From positions 1 through 64,000 of the forward strand of contig JBKCXU010000146.1 in assembly GCA_046316025.1 (NCBI GenBank): DNA of 64,000 bases, read 5' to 3'. Under the pieces are notes generated by a model. That model ran no database searches, had not been told where the DNA came from, and was given only the letters and a program-made list of their open reading frames with translations. Made by a program: the position numbers and the translations under genes. This document shows positions 50,117-57,846 of this stretch, in pieces. This DNA is from JAJTHJ01 sp046316025. Its GTDB lineage: Bacteria > Pseudomonadota > Gammaproteobacteria > Burkholderiales > Burkholderiaceae_F. The first letter of the stretch is position 1, and every line of letters begins with the position of its first letter.

Positions 50117-52071
50117 GCCGGATCGCCCTGCATCGCGGCAACCAGCACTTGTTCGCGGGCCAGCGTGGCGAAAAACGCGACGTCGACGGTGGCGCCGCCG
50201 GCCGCCTGGCGCATCCACTCGACGACCTCGGTGCATCGGCGTGGCTGCTCGAACAGCGACACCAGGTGGGCGGCACCGGGTTCGAGGCACCAACTTACCG
50301 CCCCTGCGCCGCGACGCGCAACGAGGTAGCTGCGGCGCTGCGCGAACTGCGCGTCGTCGAGCAAGGCGGCGTCGGCCGGGCACTCGCGTATGCGTTGCAG
50401 CACGTGCTCGCAATCGTGCAGGTCGACCAGCACCCGCGCCTGCGGCTGCAGACGGTAGCTGCGGTTCGGGTCGAACGGCTCGGGCGGTGGCGGCGCGGGT
50501 CCGCCCCGCTCGTCGCCACCGCCGTGCAGGCACAACGCGTAGCGCACCAGCGACACCAGATGATGGTCGGTGCCGAACCGACGTCCGAGGTAGGCGATCA
50601 GGTCCTCGGCCCCCGGCGGCGCATCGCTCGTGCCGAGGGAGTCGGAAAAACCGCGCCAGTCGCGCACCAGCACGCTGAGGCGGCCGCCATCGGCGCGCAG
50701 CAGGTAGCGCAGCACCAGCGGCCCCAGGCGCCGCAGCGTCGCCACGGCCTCGGTGGCAAACACGAGGTGGCGGCGCGGCAGAGTGGCCGGGTAGTGGTGG
50801 TAGGTGGGGAAGATGTCGGGGTGGCCGCGCACCCAGGCCTCGTCGCCAGGCGTCATCAGGTCGGTGTTGTACGGTCCGCCGTAGCCGTCATAGCCGAGAG
50901 CGCCGCCATGCCGGTCGAATAGCGGGGTGCCGGGCTCGGGCGCCAGCATGTGCAGTTGGGTCAGGCAGCGCGGGCCGTGCAACCGACCCAGCAGGTCCAG
51001 CGTGTCGTCCTGGTCGGCCTGCGTCTCCTCGGGGTAGCCGGTGATGAACGAGGCCGTGGCCGCGATGCCCAGGCGCTCGGCGGCGCGGAACATGGGCTGC
51101 ACCCGCGTCAGGTCGAGCCGCTTTCCACAGAGGCGCTGCATGCGCGCGGAGCCGGTCTCGATGCCGAAGTACAGATCGACGCAGCCGGCCTCGGCCATTG
51201 CTTCGAGCAGGGCTTCATCGACGCAGTCCACACGCGCCGACACGCGCCAGCGGTAGCCGCGCCCGCGCACCGCCTGGCAGAACTCGAGCACCTTGTGGCG
51301 ATTGACGGTGAACATGTCGTGGTCGAGCTTGAAGTCGCGCACGCCATACCGTCGATGAAGCCGGTCCAGCTCCTGCACCAGCCGCGGCGCCGACTTGAGC
51401 CGAAAGCTGCGCTGGAAGAAGCCCGCGGTCGAGCAGAAGGTACACATGAACGGGCAACCGCGCCCGGCCTCGATGCGCAACAGTTCGAGCCCGAGCGCGG
51501 CCACCGGGTAGTGGTCGTAGTCGAGGAACGGCAGCGTGTCGAGGTCTTCGACCTTGGGCCGGCCCTCGGTGTAGCGCAGCCGCCGCCCGTCGCGCCAGCT
51601 CAGCCCGGGAAGGTGCGCGAGGCGGCGCGAGGGCAGCGCCTCGAGCAGGGGCGCGATCACCTCGTCGCACTCGTGGCGCGCCACCAGGTCGAACTGCGGG
51701 AAGCGCTCGAGAATGGAGGCGTGCAGCATGGTCGCATGCGGCCCGCCCAGCAGGATCGGCAAATCGGGCTCGCGCCGCTTGAGTTCGGCGGCGACGTTGA
51801 GCGCGAACAGGAAGCTGCAGCCCAGCGTCGTGAAGCCCACGGCCTGCGGCGCGGAGGCGAGCAACTCGTGCGCGACGCGCTCGTACAACGTGTCGTCGTA
51901 TGGCAGATGGCCGCTGTGCAGCAGCCGCTTGGGATCGTAGATGGTCGTAACGTGGCCCTGCGCCGCGGCGGCGGCGGCCAGCGCCAGCAGACCCAGGTGC
52001 GGGTGCAGGTCCATCGTGGCGAGCGACCCTCGCGCGGGCAGGATGAGATTGTCGACCAGCAACAACCTCAT
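50113..52071 (-). CDS. B12-binding radical SAM enzyme of the RiPP cluster
   Basis: The 652-residue protein has an N-terminal cobalamin-binding-like domain (about 1-150: MRLLLVDNLILPARG, VGFTTLGCSFLFALNVA, ILLGGPHATM), a radical SAM core with GRGCPFMCTFCSTAGFF (C206, C210, C213), and a roughly 200-residue C-terminal extension (RGWRGFSDSLGTSD-type, RVLVDLHDCEHVLQRI). The layout is that of class B methylases acting on unactivated carbon. In aminopyruvatide-type clusters the counterpart beta-methylates an aromatic residue. Overlaps both neighbours by ATGA junctions. Confidence 0.87.
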   Translation of the reverse strand: MRLLLVDNLILPARGSLATMDLHPHLGLLALAAAAAAQGHVTTIYDPKRLLHSGHLPYDDTLYERVAHELLASAPQAVGFTTLGCSFLFALNVAAELKRREPDLPILLGGPHATMLHASILERFPQFDLVARHECDEVIAPLLEALPSRRLAHLPGLSWRDGRRLRYTEGRPKVEDLDTLPFLDYDHYPVAALGLELLRIEAGRGCPFMCTFCSTAGFFQRSFRLKSAPRLVQELDRLHRRYGVRDFKLDHDMFTVNRHKVLEFCQAVRGRGYRWRVSARVDCVDEALLEAMAEAGCVDLYFGIETGSARMQRLCGKRLDLTRVQPMFRAAERLGIAATASFITGYPEETQADQDDTLDLLGRLHGPRCLTQLHMLAPEPGTPLFDRHGGALGYDGYGGPYNTDLMTPGDEAWVRGHPDIFPTYHHYPATLPRRHLVFATEAVATLRRLGPLVLRYLLRADGGRLSVLVRDWRGFSDSLGTSDAPPGAEDLIAYLGRRFGTDHHLVSLVRYALCLHGGGDERGGPAPPPPEPFDPNRSYRLQPQARVLVDLHDCEHVLQRIRECPADAALLDDAQFAQRRSYLVARRGAGAVSWCLEPGAAHLVSLFEQPRRCTEVVEWMRQAAGGATVDVAFFATLAREQVLVAAMQGDPA

Positions 52072-52901
52072 CGCGACGCGTTCCGTGGCTGGCGCTCGAA
52101 GGACAGCAGTCCGGCCCGCTGCAGTTGCATCAGCAGCGCGCGCACCCCGGCGGGCACACGCGCACCCAGGCCCAGCGCCACCGACAACTCGCGGATGCGG
52201 CGCCCGCCCTCCGCGGCCTGCAGCGCGGCAAAACCAAAGGCGTCGAGCTCGAGGACGGACACCGCCGCGTCGCCCGGCGGCCGCCAGTAGCACAACGCGC
52301 GCGGCGCGGGGACGATCGCCGTCAGATCGGGTGTGCGCTGGCCCAAGGCCGACACAATGGCTCCCGGGTCGTGCCGCATCTCATGCAGGCGCACCGCGCC
52401 GCGCACGCGCATCGCGGCGCCGGGAGTGGGCGCGATCGAGGACCGGGCCACGGGCACGGGCATGGTCGCTTCAGTGGCGGCGGGCTGCCTCAGTTCGAAC
52501 AGGGCGTGTTCGTGCCGCAGCAGATCCCACAGCAGCGCCTGCGTGGCACGGCCGGGGTCGTGCCACTGTCCGACGAAGTCGACCAGCGCCCGGGCCCGAG
52601 CCGCGTCGGTGGCCGCCAGCGCCATGCCACTGTCGGCACGGGCCAGCGCATAGTCGGCGAAGACCTCGATCTCGAGTCCGGCGACGCGAAGCAGCCGGAA
52701 GCTGTGCATGAAGGCGTCGCGCAGACCGTTGTGGCGTACCTTGAGTGCGAGGCCGGCAAAGCCGCGCAGCGCCGGCAGATCGAGGCTGGCCGGATCGACG
52801 CCGAGGGCGCGCAGCGCCTGCGGGTTGGCCGCCCACTCGGCCAACCGCCGCGGGTCGCTCACGCCGCCGGCCAGCACCGAATGAACCTGGGCCGCGGTCA
52901 T
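52068..52901 (-). CDS. MNIO partner protein with C-terminal PqqD-like recognition domain
   Basis: A 277-residue protein. The N-terminal part (MTAAQVHSVLAGGVSD, LRGFAGLALKVRHNGLRDAFMHSF, then FADYALARADS) is helical. The C-terminal 75 residues, SVLELDAFGFAALQAAEGGRRIRELSVALGL then VRALLMQLQRAGLLSFER, have the pattern of a winged-helix RiPP recognition element: strand, helix, strand, helices ending in 'AGLL'. MNIO enzymes need such partners to bind the leader peptide. Coupled by ATGA overlap to the MNIO gene. Confidence 0.8.
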   Translation of the reverse strand: MTAAQVHSVLAGGVSDPRRLAEWAANPQALRALGVDPASLDLPALRGFAGLALKVRHNGLRDAFMHSFRLLRVAGLEIEVFADYALARADSGMALAATDAARARALVDFVGQWHDPGRATQALLWDLLRHEHALFELRQPAATEATMPVPVARSSIAPTPGAAMRVRGAVRLHEMRHDPGAIVSALGQRTPDLTAIVPAPRALCYWRPPGDAAVSVLELDAFGFAALQAAEGGRRIRELSVALGLGARVPAGVRALLMQLQRAGLLSFERQPRNASR

Positions 52902-53743
52902 GCGGCGTGCAGCAGGGTCCGGGCCCGGTCGATGTGGTCGCGCAGCACCGCCGGCGGGAACTGCGCCGACCAGTTGTACTCCAGCGTCAGCGCCTGCGGG
53001 CGTGCCCGTTGCAGCACGCGCTCGAGCAGATCGAAGACCAGCGGCGGCGCCGGGCAGGCGTGGTCGTCCCACACGATGCCCGACTGGCGATTAAGCCCGG
53101 AGACATGCACCTCCACCACGCGCTCCAGCGGCAGCCGGTCGATCTCACGCAGCGGGTCGACGCCGGTGTTCAGCGCCATGATCAGGAAGTGGCTCAGGTC
53201 GAGCAGCAAGTCGATGTCGCAGCGCTCGACCACTTTGACGATGAAGGCGCTCATGCCCATCGTGCTCCCCGGCACCGCGAAATACTGCGGCGGGTTCTCG
53301 AGGATCAGCGGTACCGGCAACTGCGGGCGCAGTCCGGCCAGGTTCTCGGCCACGCGCTCCACCGTCTGCTCGCTCAACTGGGGGCAGACGGTGTAGCTCA
53401 GCGTGGTGGGCGGCGCGCCGGGGTCGTCCGCCAGAGCGTCGGCCGCGATGAAGGCGAGGTGCTCGCCAATCCAGGGCGTACCGGTGGCGCACGCGTGGTC
53501 GGCCAGCGCGGCGATGCAACTCGCGGACGGCGGCACGAAGCCCGCGACCGACAGGCTGGCGCAGTGCAGGATCAGCGGCGCGGTGTCGCGCAGCGCGCCG
53601 AGCGCCGGCGCGTGGCGCAACTGCTCGAACGGGATCTCGAGGTAGTCGACCCAGCCCGGGTGCGAGCCGACGAACTCCACCATGCCCGGCCCATAGGCCA
53701 ATCCCACCCGCGGACGCGGGTCGTCGCGATGGCGCGGCGTCAC
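52898..53743 (-). CDS. MNIO (DUF692) multinuclear iron oxidase of the RiPP cluster
   Basis: A 281-residue TIM-barrel protein starting at GTG. The metal-binding residues of the family are all present: H60 (LILHCAS), H95 (IGEHLAF), E149 (LILENPPQ), D182 and H185 (LLLDLSHF), H213 (VEVHVSG), D227/H228 (WDDHACP) and E255 (LTLEYNW). MNIO enzymes use two or three irons to oxidise peptide residues. In the aminopyruvatide pathway the MNIO converts a C-terminal Asp into aminopyruvic acid; the precursor here also ends in Asp. Confidence 0.92.
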   Translation of the reverse strand: MTPRHRDDPRPRVGLAYGPGMVEFVGSHPGWVDYLEIPFEQLRHAPALGALRDTAPLILHCASLSVAGFVPPSASCIAALADHACATGTPWIGEHLAFIAADALADDPGAPPTTLSYTVCPQLSEQTVERVAENLAGLRPQLPVPLILENPPQYFAVPGSTMGMSAFIVKVVERCDIDLLLDLSHFLIMALNTGVDPLREIDRLPLERVVEVHVSGLNRQSGIVWDDHACPAPPLVFDLLERVLQRARPQALTLEYNWSAQFPPAVLRDHIDRARTLLHAA

Positions 53744-53777
53744 TCGCGGCCTGCGGCAGTCAGCCGGGGAAACGGGT

Positions 53778-53796
53778 CGCCGGACGACGACCGGCG
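53778..53796 (-). terminator. Hairpin between the precursor and MNIO genes
   Basis: CGCCGG-N7-CCGGCG lies 5 bp after the precursor stop. There is no T-tract, so it is more likely an attenuator or 3'-end stabiliser than a full terminator. It would favour precursor mRNA over the downstream enzyme genes. Confidence 0.45.
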
Positions 53797-53800
53797 GCGT

Positions 53801-54007
53801 TCAGTCGTACAGCCAGGCGTCGCCGATACGGCCCGCCGCCAGGTCGACCTTGCTGATCGTGATGTTGAGCGTGCCCTTCTCGATGCACTTCTGGATGGCC
53901 TTGATCTTCTTGGCATCCAGCGGCATGCTGACGGTGAGTTTCGGCAGGGTGCCTTGCAGCGCGATCGTGGGCGACTTCTTCGGGCTGCTGGATTTCTTGG
54001 TGGCCAT
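53801..54007 (-). CDS. RiPP precursor peptide, aminopyruvatide-like, ending in WLYD
   Basis: A 68-residue peptide. The leader begins MATKKSSSPKKSP (basic), continues IALQGTLPKLTVSMPLDAKK and KIKAIQKCIEKGTLNITISK, and ends in AAGRIGDAWLYD. There is one Cys (41) far from the C-terminus, so it is not a Cys-type MNIO substrate. The likely core is the last few residues with Trp65, Tyr67 and the C-terminal Asp68: an aromatic-x-aromatic pair for P450 crosslinking, and an Asp for MNIO oxidation. GGAGGA sits 6 bases before the ATG, a strong ribosome site. Its own promoter lies at 54059-54087. Confidence 0.85.
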   Translation of the reverse strand: MATKKSSSPKKSPTIALQGTLPKLTVSMPLDAKKIKAIQKCIEKGTLNITISKVDLAAGRIGDAWLYD

Positions 54008-54058
54008 GTCCGTTCCTCCGGCGGGGTGCGGTCGAGCGAAACCTCGACAGCTTGGATC

Positions 54059-54087
54059 ATTAGAAGCGCGCGCCCGGATGCTGTCAA
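54059..54087 (-). promoter_or_regulatory. Consensus promoter of the RiPP precursor
   Basis: On the minus strand TTGACA (54087-54082), a 17-bp spacer and TCTAAT (54064-54059) form a near-perfect sigma-70 promoter. Transcription would start near 54052, giving a leader of about 45 bases that contains a small hairpin (GTCGAG-N6-CTCGAC). It lies between the P450 stop and the precursor start. Confidence 0.8.
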
Positions 54088-54101
54088 GGCAGGTACCGCC
54101 T

Positions 54102-55427
54102 CTACCCTGCAAGATTCACCAGGCCCGCCACCGGGCCAGCCCAACGCCCGCCATCGGTCGCCGCACCGACCGGCTCGAAGCGCGCCGTGATCTCGGCGCG
54201 CGGCATGAACATGACGTGCAAGCGCCAGTCGATGGCCTGGTCCGCATCGAGCACGGTATCGAAGCGTCGCACCATGAAGCCCAGTGCCGCGCGCAACAAG
54301 TCCATGCCCAGGCTGCGCCCGATACAGGCATGCCCGCCGGCACCAAACGGAAAGTACTCGAAGGGCGTGGGCGCCGGGCCGCGCCAGCGCTGCGGCAGGA
54401 AGACCTCCGGTCGATCGAAGACGCCGTCCTCGCGGTGCGACAGCACGGGGCAGAGGATGACCTCGGCGTGCGCGGGCAGCGACAGCCCGCCGAGGCGCAC
54501 CGGCCGCGTCGTCAGTCGGACCATGAAACCGTTGGGAGGCAGCAGGCGCAGGCTCTCGAGCAGCACGCGGTCGAGCGCCGAAACGTCGTCGCGCAGGGCG
54601 CACCAAAGATCGGGCCGCTGCGACAGGAGCAGCAGGGTCCAGGTCAACGCCACGGCGATGGGCTCGGTGGCCGACACGAAGAGAATGTTGGCGTGGCCGA
54701 CCGCCTCATCCTCGCTCAGGGCCAGGTCGGCCATCGCCTGCGGGCAGCGCAGGCGGCCCAGCACGCCGCCGGCCACACCATCGTTGCGCAGGTGACGGCG
54801 CAGCATGCGGTCGAGCCGCTGTCCCGCAGCCAGCAGCGGCGCACGCGACGCCGCACCACCGACCGCGGCGGTCGAGGCCGCATCGCGGCGCAAAAGGAAG
54901 TACTCGTGCAGCAGCGGCGCCAGCGATGGATCGGCCTGCGGGGACAGCAGCACGCATTGCGCCAGGGTCAGGCTGAGTTCGCGCATGCGCGCAAGCAAGG
55001 GCTGGGGCCTGTGCGGCGGCCACTGCCGCGTGGCCCGTTCCAAGGCCCGATGCATCGCCGGCACATCCACGGCCGTTGCGCCCAGCAGCGCTCCCAGCGC
55101 CCGCTTGTGCCGGCCGTGCTCGGGCTCGGCCATGCTGTGCAGGCTGCGGTTGAGCCGGGCCAGACGCGGCGGCAGGGCCAGCGCTCCCGCCGCTGAGGCC
55201 GGCAACACAAAGGTTTCGCCGTCGGTAAGCACCTGCCGCACCGCGTCTGCGCCGAAGGCAGCCACCACGGCGCGGCAGTCCGCCAGGCGCGAGAACACGG
55301 CGCCCCCGGTGCGTAGAGCGAACACCCGGCCGCGCTCTCGGCGCGCCCGTGCCAGCCAGGCCAGGGGGTTCGCGCGGAACGGCGTCAGATCGCCGTCGTT
55401 TGCGTCGGAGCTGGCATGGCTCTTCAT
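54102..55427 (-). CDS. Cytochrome P450 of the RiPP cluster
   Basis: A 441-residue soluble P450. Haem-binding loop FPFGAGGHACIG (Cys368), ExxR helix ESLR (291-294) and an I-helix at about 248-262 (NILFVSATEPIAVAL) in which the usual acid-Thr pair is reshuffled, as seen in crosslinking P450s. Such enzymes join aromatic side chains in RiPPs. First gene of the cluster, 94 bp before the precursor. The 268 bp upstream (55428-55695) contain no gene I can support; the cluster promoter for the P450 was not identified. Confidence 0.88.
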   Translation of the reverse strand: MKSHASSDANDGDLTPFRANPLAWLARARRERGRVFALRTGGAVFSRLADCRAVVAAFGADAVRQVLTDGETFVLPASAAGALALPPRLARLNRSLHSMAEPEHGRHKRALGALLGATAVDVPAMHRALERATRQWPPHRPQPLLARMRELSLTLAQCVLLSPQADPSLAPLLHEYFLLRRDAASTAAVGGAASRAPLLAAGQRLDRMLRRHLRNDGVAGGVLGRLRCPQAMADLALSEDEAVGHANILFVSATEPIAVALTWTLLLLSQRPDLWCALRDDVSALDRVLLESLRLLPPNGFMVRLTTRPVRLGGLSLPAHAEVILCPVLSHREDGVFDRPEVFLPQRWRGPAPTPFEYFPFGAGGHACIGRSLGMDLLRAALGFMVRRFDTVLDADQAIDWRLHVMFMPRAEITARFEPVGAATDGGRWAGPVAGLVNLAG

Positions 55428-55695
55428 CGAGCTATCTCATGGGGATGATCGCCGCGCCAGACTGCTCCCGCAGGCGCCGAGCTTCCGATACTTCAGCGGC
55501 AGATCGGGCTTTACATGACAATCGCGGCGATTCTTGACTGCACCCCGGGCGTATCCACTGACTCACAGCACCGGAAAAAACCCGCATCGAAATCACCAAG
55601 ACTCCGTGTTGGGTAGCCGTTTGCCAGATTAACGCAAGTGCCGGCGTGCGCGATACTCGCGCGGTCGCGATGGGTCGATAAACGTAAGGATGGAG

Positions 55696-56172
55696 ATGAC
55701 ACGCTTCGCATTGTCTTGGGCTGCCGTCGCCGCCTTTGCCGCCACCTCGGCGCTCGCCCAATCCGCCGACCTGAAACCTTTCCCGCCGCCGGCAGCCGGC
55801 CAACAGCGCTTCGCGATCCGCGTGCCGGCGCTGGCCGACGAGGACGCTCGCCGTGTGCAGGTGCTGGTGGGCAAGACGGTCGAGGTGGACTGCAACCGAA
55901 TGATGTTCGGCGCACCGGTGGAGCGGCGCACCGCGCAGGGCTGGGGGTTCGACTACTACGTGGTCGGGCCGTTCGGCCAGGCGGCCTCGACGATGATGGC
56001 CTGCCCGCCGGATGCGCCCAAGCGGCGCGAGTTTGTCGCGGCGCATACGCCCGAGCTGGAATGGCTGCGCTACAACTCCAAGCTGCCGCTGGTGATCTAC
56101 GCGCCGACCGGGGCCGAAGTCCGCTACCGCATCTGGAGCGCCGGGCCACCGTCCGTAGCCGTTGCCGAATAG
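55696..56172 (+). CDS. eco: Ecotin, periplasmic serine protease inhibitor
   Basis: A 158-residue secreted ecotin. Signal peptide ends near ALA (TSALAQSADLKPFPPP), followed by RFAIRVPALADEDARRVQVLVGK, VEVDCNRMMFGAPVE, QGWGFDYYVVG, the reactive loop STMMACP (P1 Met), and LRYNSKLPLVIYAPTGAEVRYRIW. The two Cys form the conserved disulphide. Start taken at the ATG at 55696, with AAGGA upstream at good distance; an ATG at 55690 is too close to it. Inhibits trypsin-like proteases. Confidence 0.93.
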   Translation: MTRFALSWAAVAAFAATSALAQSADLKPFPPPAAGQQRFAIRVPALADEDARRVQVLVGKTVEVDCNRMMFGAPVERRTAQGWGFDYYVVGPFGQAASTMMACPPDAPKRREFVAAHTPELEWLRYNSKLPLVIYAPTGAEVRYRIWSAGPPSVAVAE

Positions 56173-56258
56173 GCGGCCGGCTGCTGTGCAGGGTGGCAGC
56201 GTAAGCATCCCGTTGGAATTCGGGCGCCGCAAGGGAACGCAGACACCTTCGCTTAAGC

Positions 56259-56295
56259 GGCGGCGTGGTGGGCGAGTCGCCGCCACCACGCCGCC
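56259..56295. terminator. Hairpin between convergent ecotin and spondin genes
   Basis: A 13-bp perfect inverted repeat (GGCGGCGTGGTGG / CCACCACGCCGCC) with an 11-nt loop in the 134-bp convergent gap. No T-tract is obvious, so termination is likely but unproven. Confidence 0.5.
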
Positions 56296-56306
56296 GCCCG
56301 GTAGAA

Positions 56307-57065
56307 CTACTGCGTCCGCCGAATCGACACCAGCGCGACTGGGTTATCCCAGCGCTGGACATGCGTCAGCGCCGAGGTCGCCAAGTCGTCGTCTCGGCTC
56401 ACCACCCCGGGATGCAGATGGACGGTGCCGACCACGTCATCGCGTACCGGGCTGAAGCCTTCGCGGCGGCCGCCGCTACCGGCCGTGGCCGAGCCGGGCA
56501 CGGTGTCCGCGCTTTCGCTGTTCAACTCGGTACCGGCGTCGTAGCTCAGCAGATCCGCTTGAACACTCTGGCCGACCGCCAACGTACCGATCGATTGCGC
56601 ATTCAGCAGCGCCAAGCCATCGTTGGTGTTACCGAGCATGCTGGCCAGCGACAGGCGAAAACTGGCCAAGCCGTCGAGCGGAACCACGAGAGTCACGGTC
56701 GCACTGTTGCCGGCGCCCGGCGGCAGCCCACCACTCGCCACGGCGGTGCCGAAAACCGAGCGCGAGTCGCTGGCTTCGGCAATCAACCCCGCCGTCGCAC
56801 CGCCTTCGGCCACCCGTTCGAGGCCGACCGTAGCCGCCTCGCCGATCGCAAAGAGGCGATAACCGTCGTTGTGCGCGATGGCTACCAGTGGCGACAGCGA
56901 TTGACCGGCCGTGAGATTGACCAACCGGATTTCGAAGGTCGCCGTGGTTGCCGCGGGCGGCGGCGAGGGCGCAACCACCACCGTGGCGTCGTCGCTGCCA
57001 CAGGCGCTCAAACCCGCCACCGAGACCACCGCGGCGGCGAAGAGTCGCAGAGAAAGTCGCTTCAT
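56307..57065 (-). CDS. Spondin-domain lipoprotein
   Basis: A 252-residue lipoprotein: signal LRLFAAAVVSVAGLSACGSD with lipobox LSAC, then a spondin_N-like domain (FEIRLVNLTAGQSLSPLVAIAH, ASMLGNTNDGLALLNA, QADLLSYDAGTELNSE, TVHLHPGV). The His-x-His near the end is a conserved trait. Second gene of a pair with the following spondin protein (7-bp gap). Bacterial spondin proteins are surface or matrix associated; function unclear. Confidence 0.85.
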   Translation of the reverse strand: MKRLSLRLFAAAVVSVAGLSACGSDDATVVVAPSPPPAATTATFEIRLVNLTAGQSLSPLVAIAHNDGYRLFAIGEAATVGLERVAEGGATAGLIAEASDSRSVFGTAVASGGLPPGAGNSATVTLVVPLDGLASFRLSLASMLGNTNDGLALLNAQSIGTLAVGQSVQADLLSYDAGTELNSESADTVPGSATAGSGGRREGFSPVRDDVVGTVHLHPGVVSRDDDLATSALTHVQRWDNPVALVSIRRTQ

Positions 57066-57072
57066 GGCCGCC

Positions 57073-57846
57073 TCACTGCACCGTCAGCACGACGCGCGCC
57101 ACTGGATTCAGCCAGCGGTACACCGTGCTGTCGAGCGCACTGGGTCCACTGGCACCGCTGCCGACGACGCCGCGATGGATATGGACAAAACCTTCGGCTT
57201 GCGCGTTAAAGCCGGGGGCGTTGGGGCGAATGCTGGGCGCCAGGTTGCCGGACGAGTCGTTCAGGAAGCCGGGGAAGATCAGACCCGGCTGATTGATGCC
57301 GCCGGCCGCCGCACGCTTCTCGTCGTTGCCTTCGGTGCCGGCATCGTAGGCATTGACCATATAGGTGTACGTGCCGGGCGCGGTCGGAATATCGATCGCA
57401 TCGAGCGCCATGAAGCCGTCGTTGGTGGGCACCAGCATGGACAAGATCGTGAGCTTGCCGTTGCTGGTACCGGCGCCACCGGAGAAGGCTTGCGTCGTGA
57501 CGCTACCACCGGGCCGCAGCGGACCGTTGTTCGGATTGGCGACCACGGCCGAGCCGCCGGGAAGCAGGGCCTGCATCGGCGCGATGCCACCCGTTTCGGC
57601 AATGGTCTGGATTTCGACGCTGGCCGGCTGGCCCACGGTGAACGGAACGAAGCTCGCGGGATGCGCGGCGACCAGCAAGGGCGTGAACCAGGTCGCGCGC
57701 GTCAAGTTGGTGACTGTCACGGTGAGGGTGGCCGCCGAGGCGGCGGACGCGGCACCCAGCACGGCGGTACCCAACAGCGTGCGCGCTGCCCAGGACTTCA
57801 AGGATCGCGTGGCACTTCTGCTCTGCGACGTAATGTGCGACTGCAT
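57073..57846 (-). CDS. Spondin-domain secreted protein
   Basis: A 257-residue protein with a long signal region (SWAARTLLGTAVLGAASAASA) and a spondin_N-like domain: LTVTVTNLTRATWFTPLLVAAH, LSMLVPTNDGFMALDAID, YMVNAYDAGTEGNDE, FVHIHRGVVGSG. It shares the same order of motifs with the downstream lipoprotein, so the two look like a tandem duplication, one soluble and one lipid anchored. AAAGGAGA precedes the ATG. Confidence 0.87.
   Translation of the reverse strand: MQSHITSQSRSATRSLKSWAARTLLGTAVLGAASAASAATLTVTVTNLTRATWFTPLLVAAHPASFVPFTVGQPASVEIQTIAETGGIAPMQALLPGGSAVVANPNNGPLRPGGSVTTQAFSGGAGTSNGKLTILSMLVPTNDGFMALDAIDIPTAPGTYTYMVNAYDAGTEGNDEKRAAAGGINQPGLIFPGFLNDSSGNLAPSIRPNAPGFNAQAEGFVHIHRGVVGSGASGPSALDSTVYRWLNPVARVVLTVQ

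Noticed and set aside
55432..55560. Short minus-strand frame ending ARRLREQSGAAIIPMR before the P450
   Set aside because: No start codon with a ribosome site and an in-frame interruption upstream; not supportable as a second precursor peptide.
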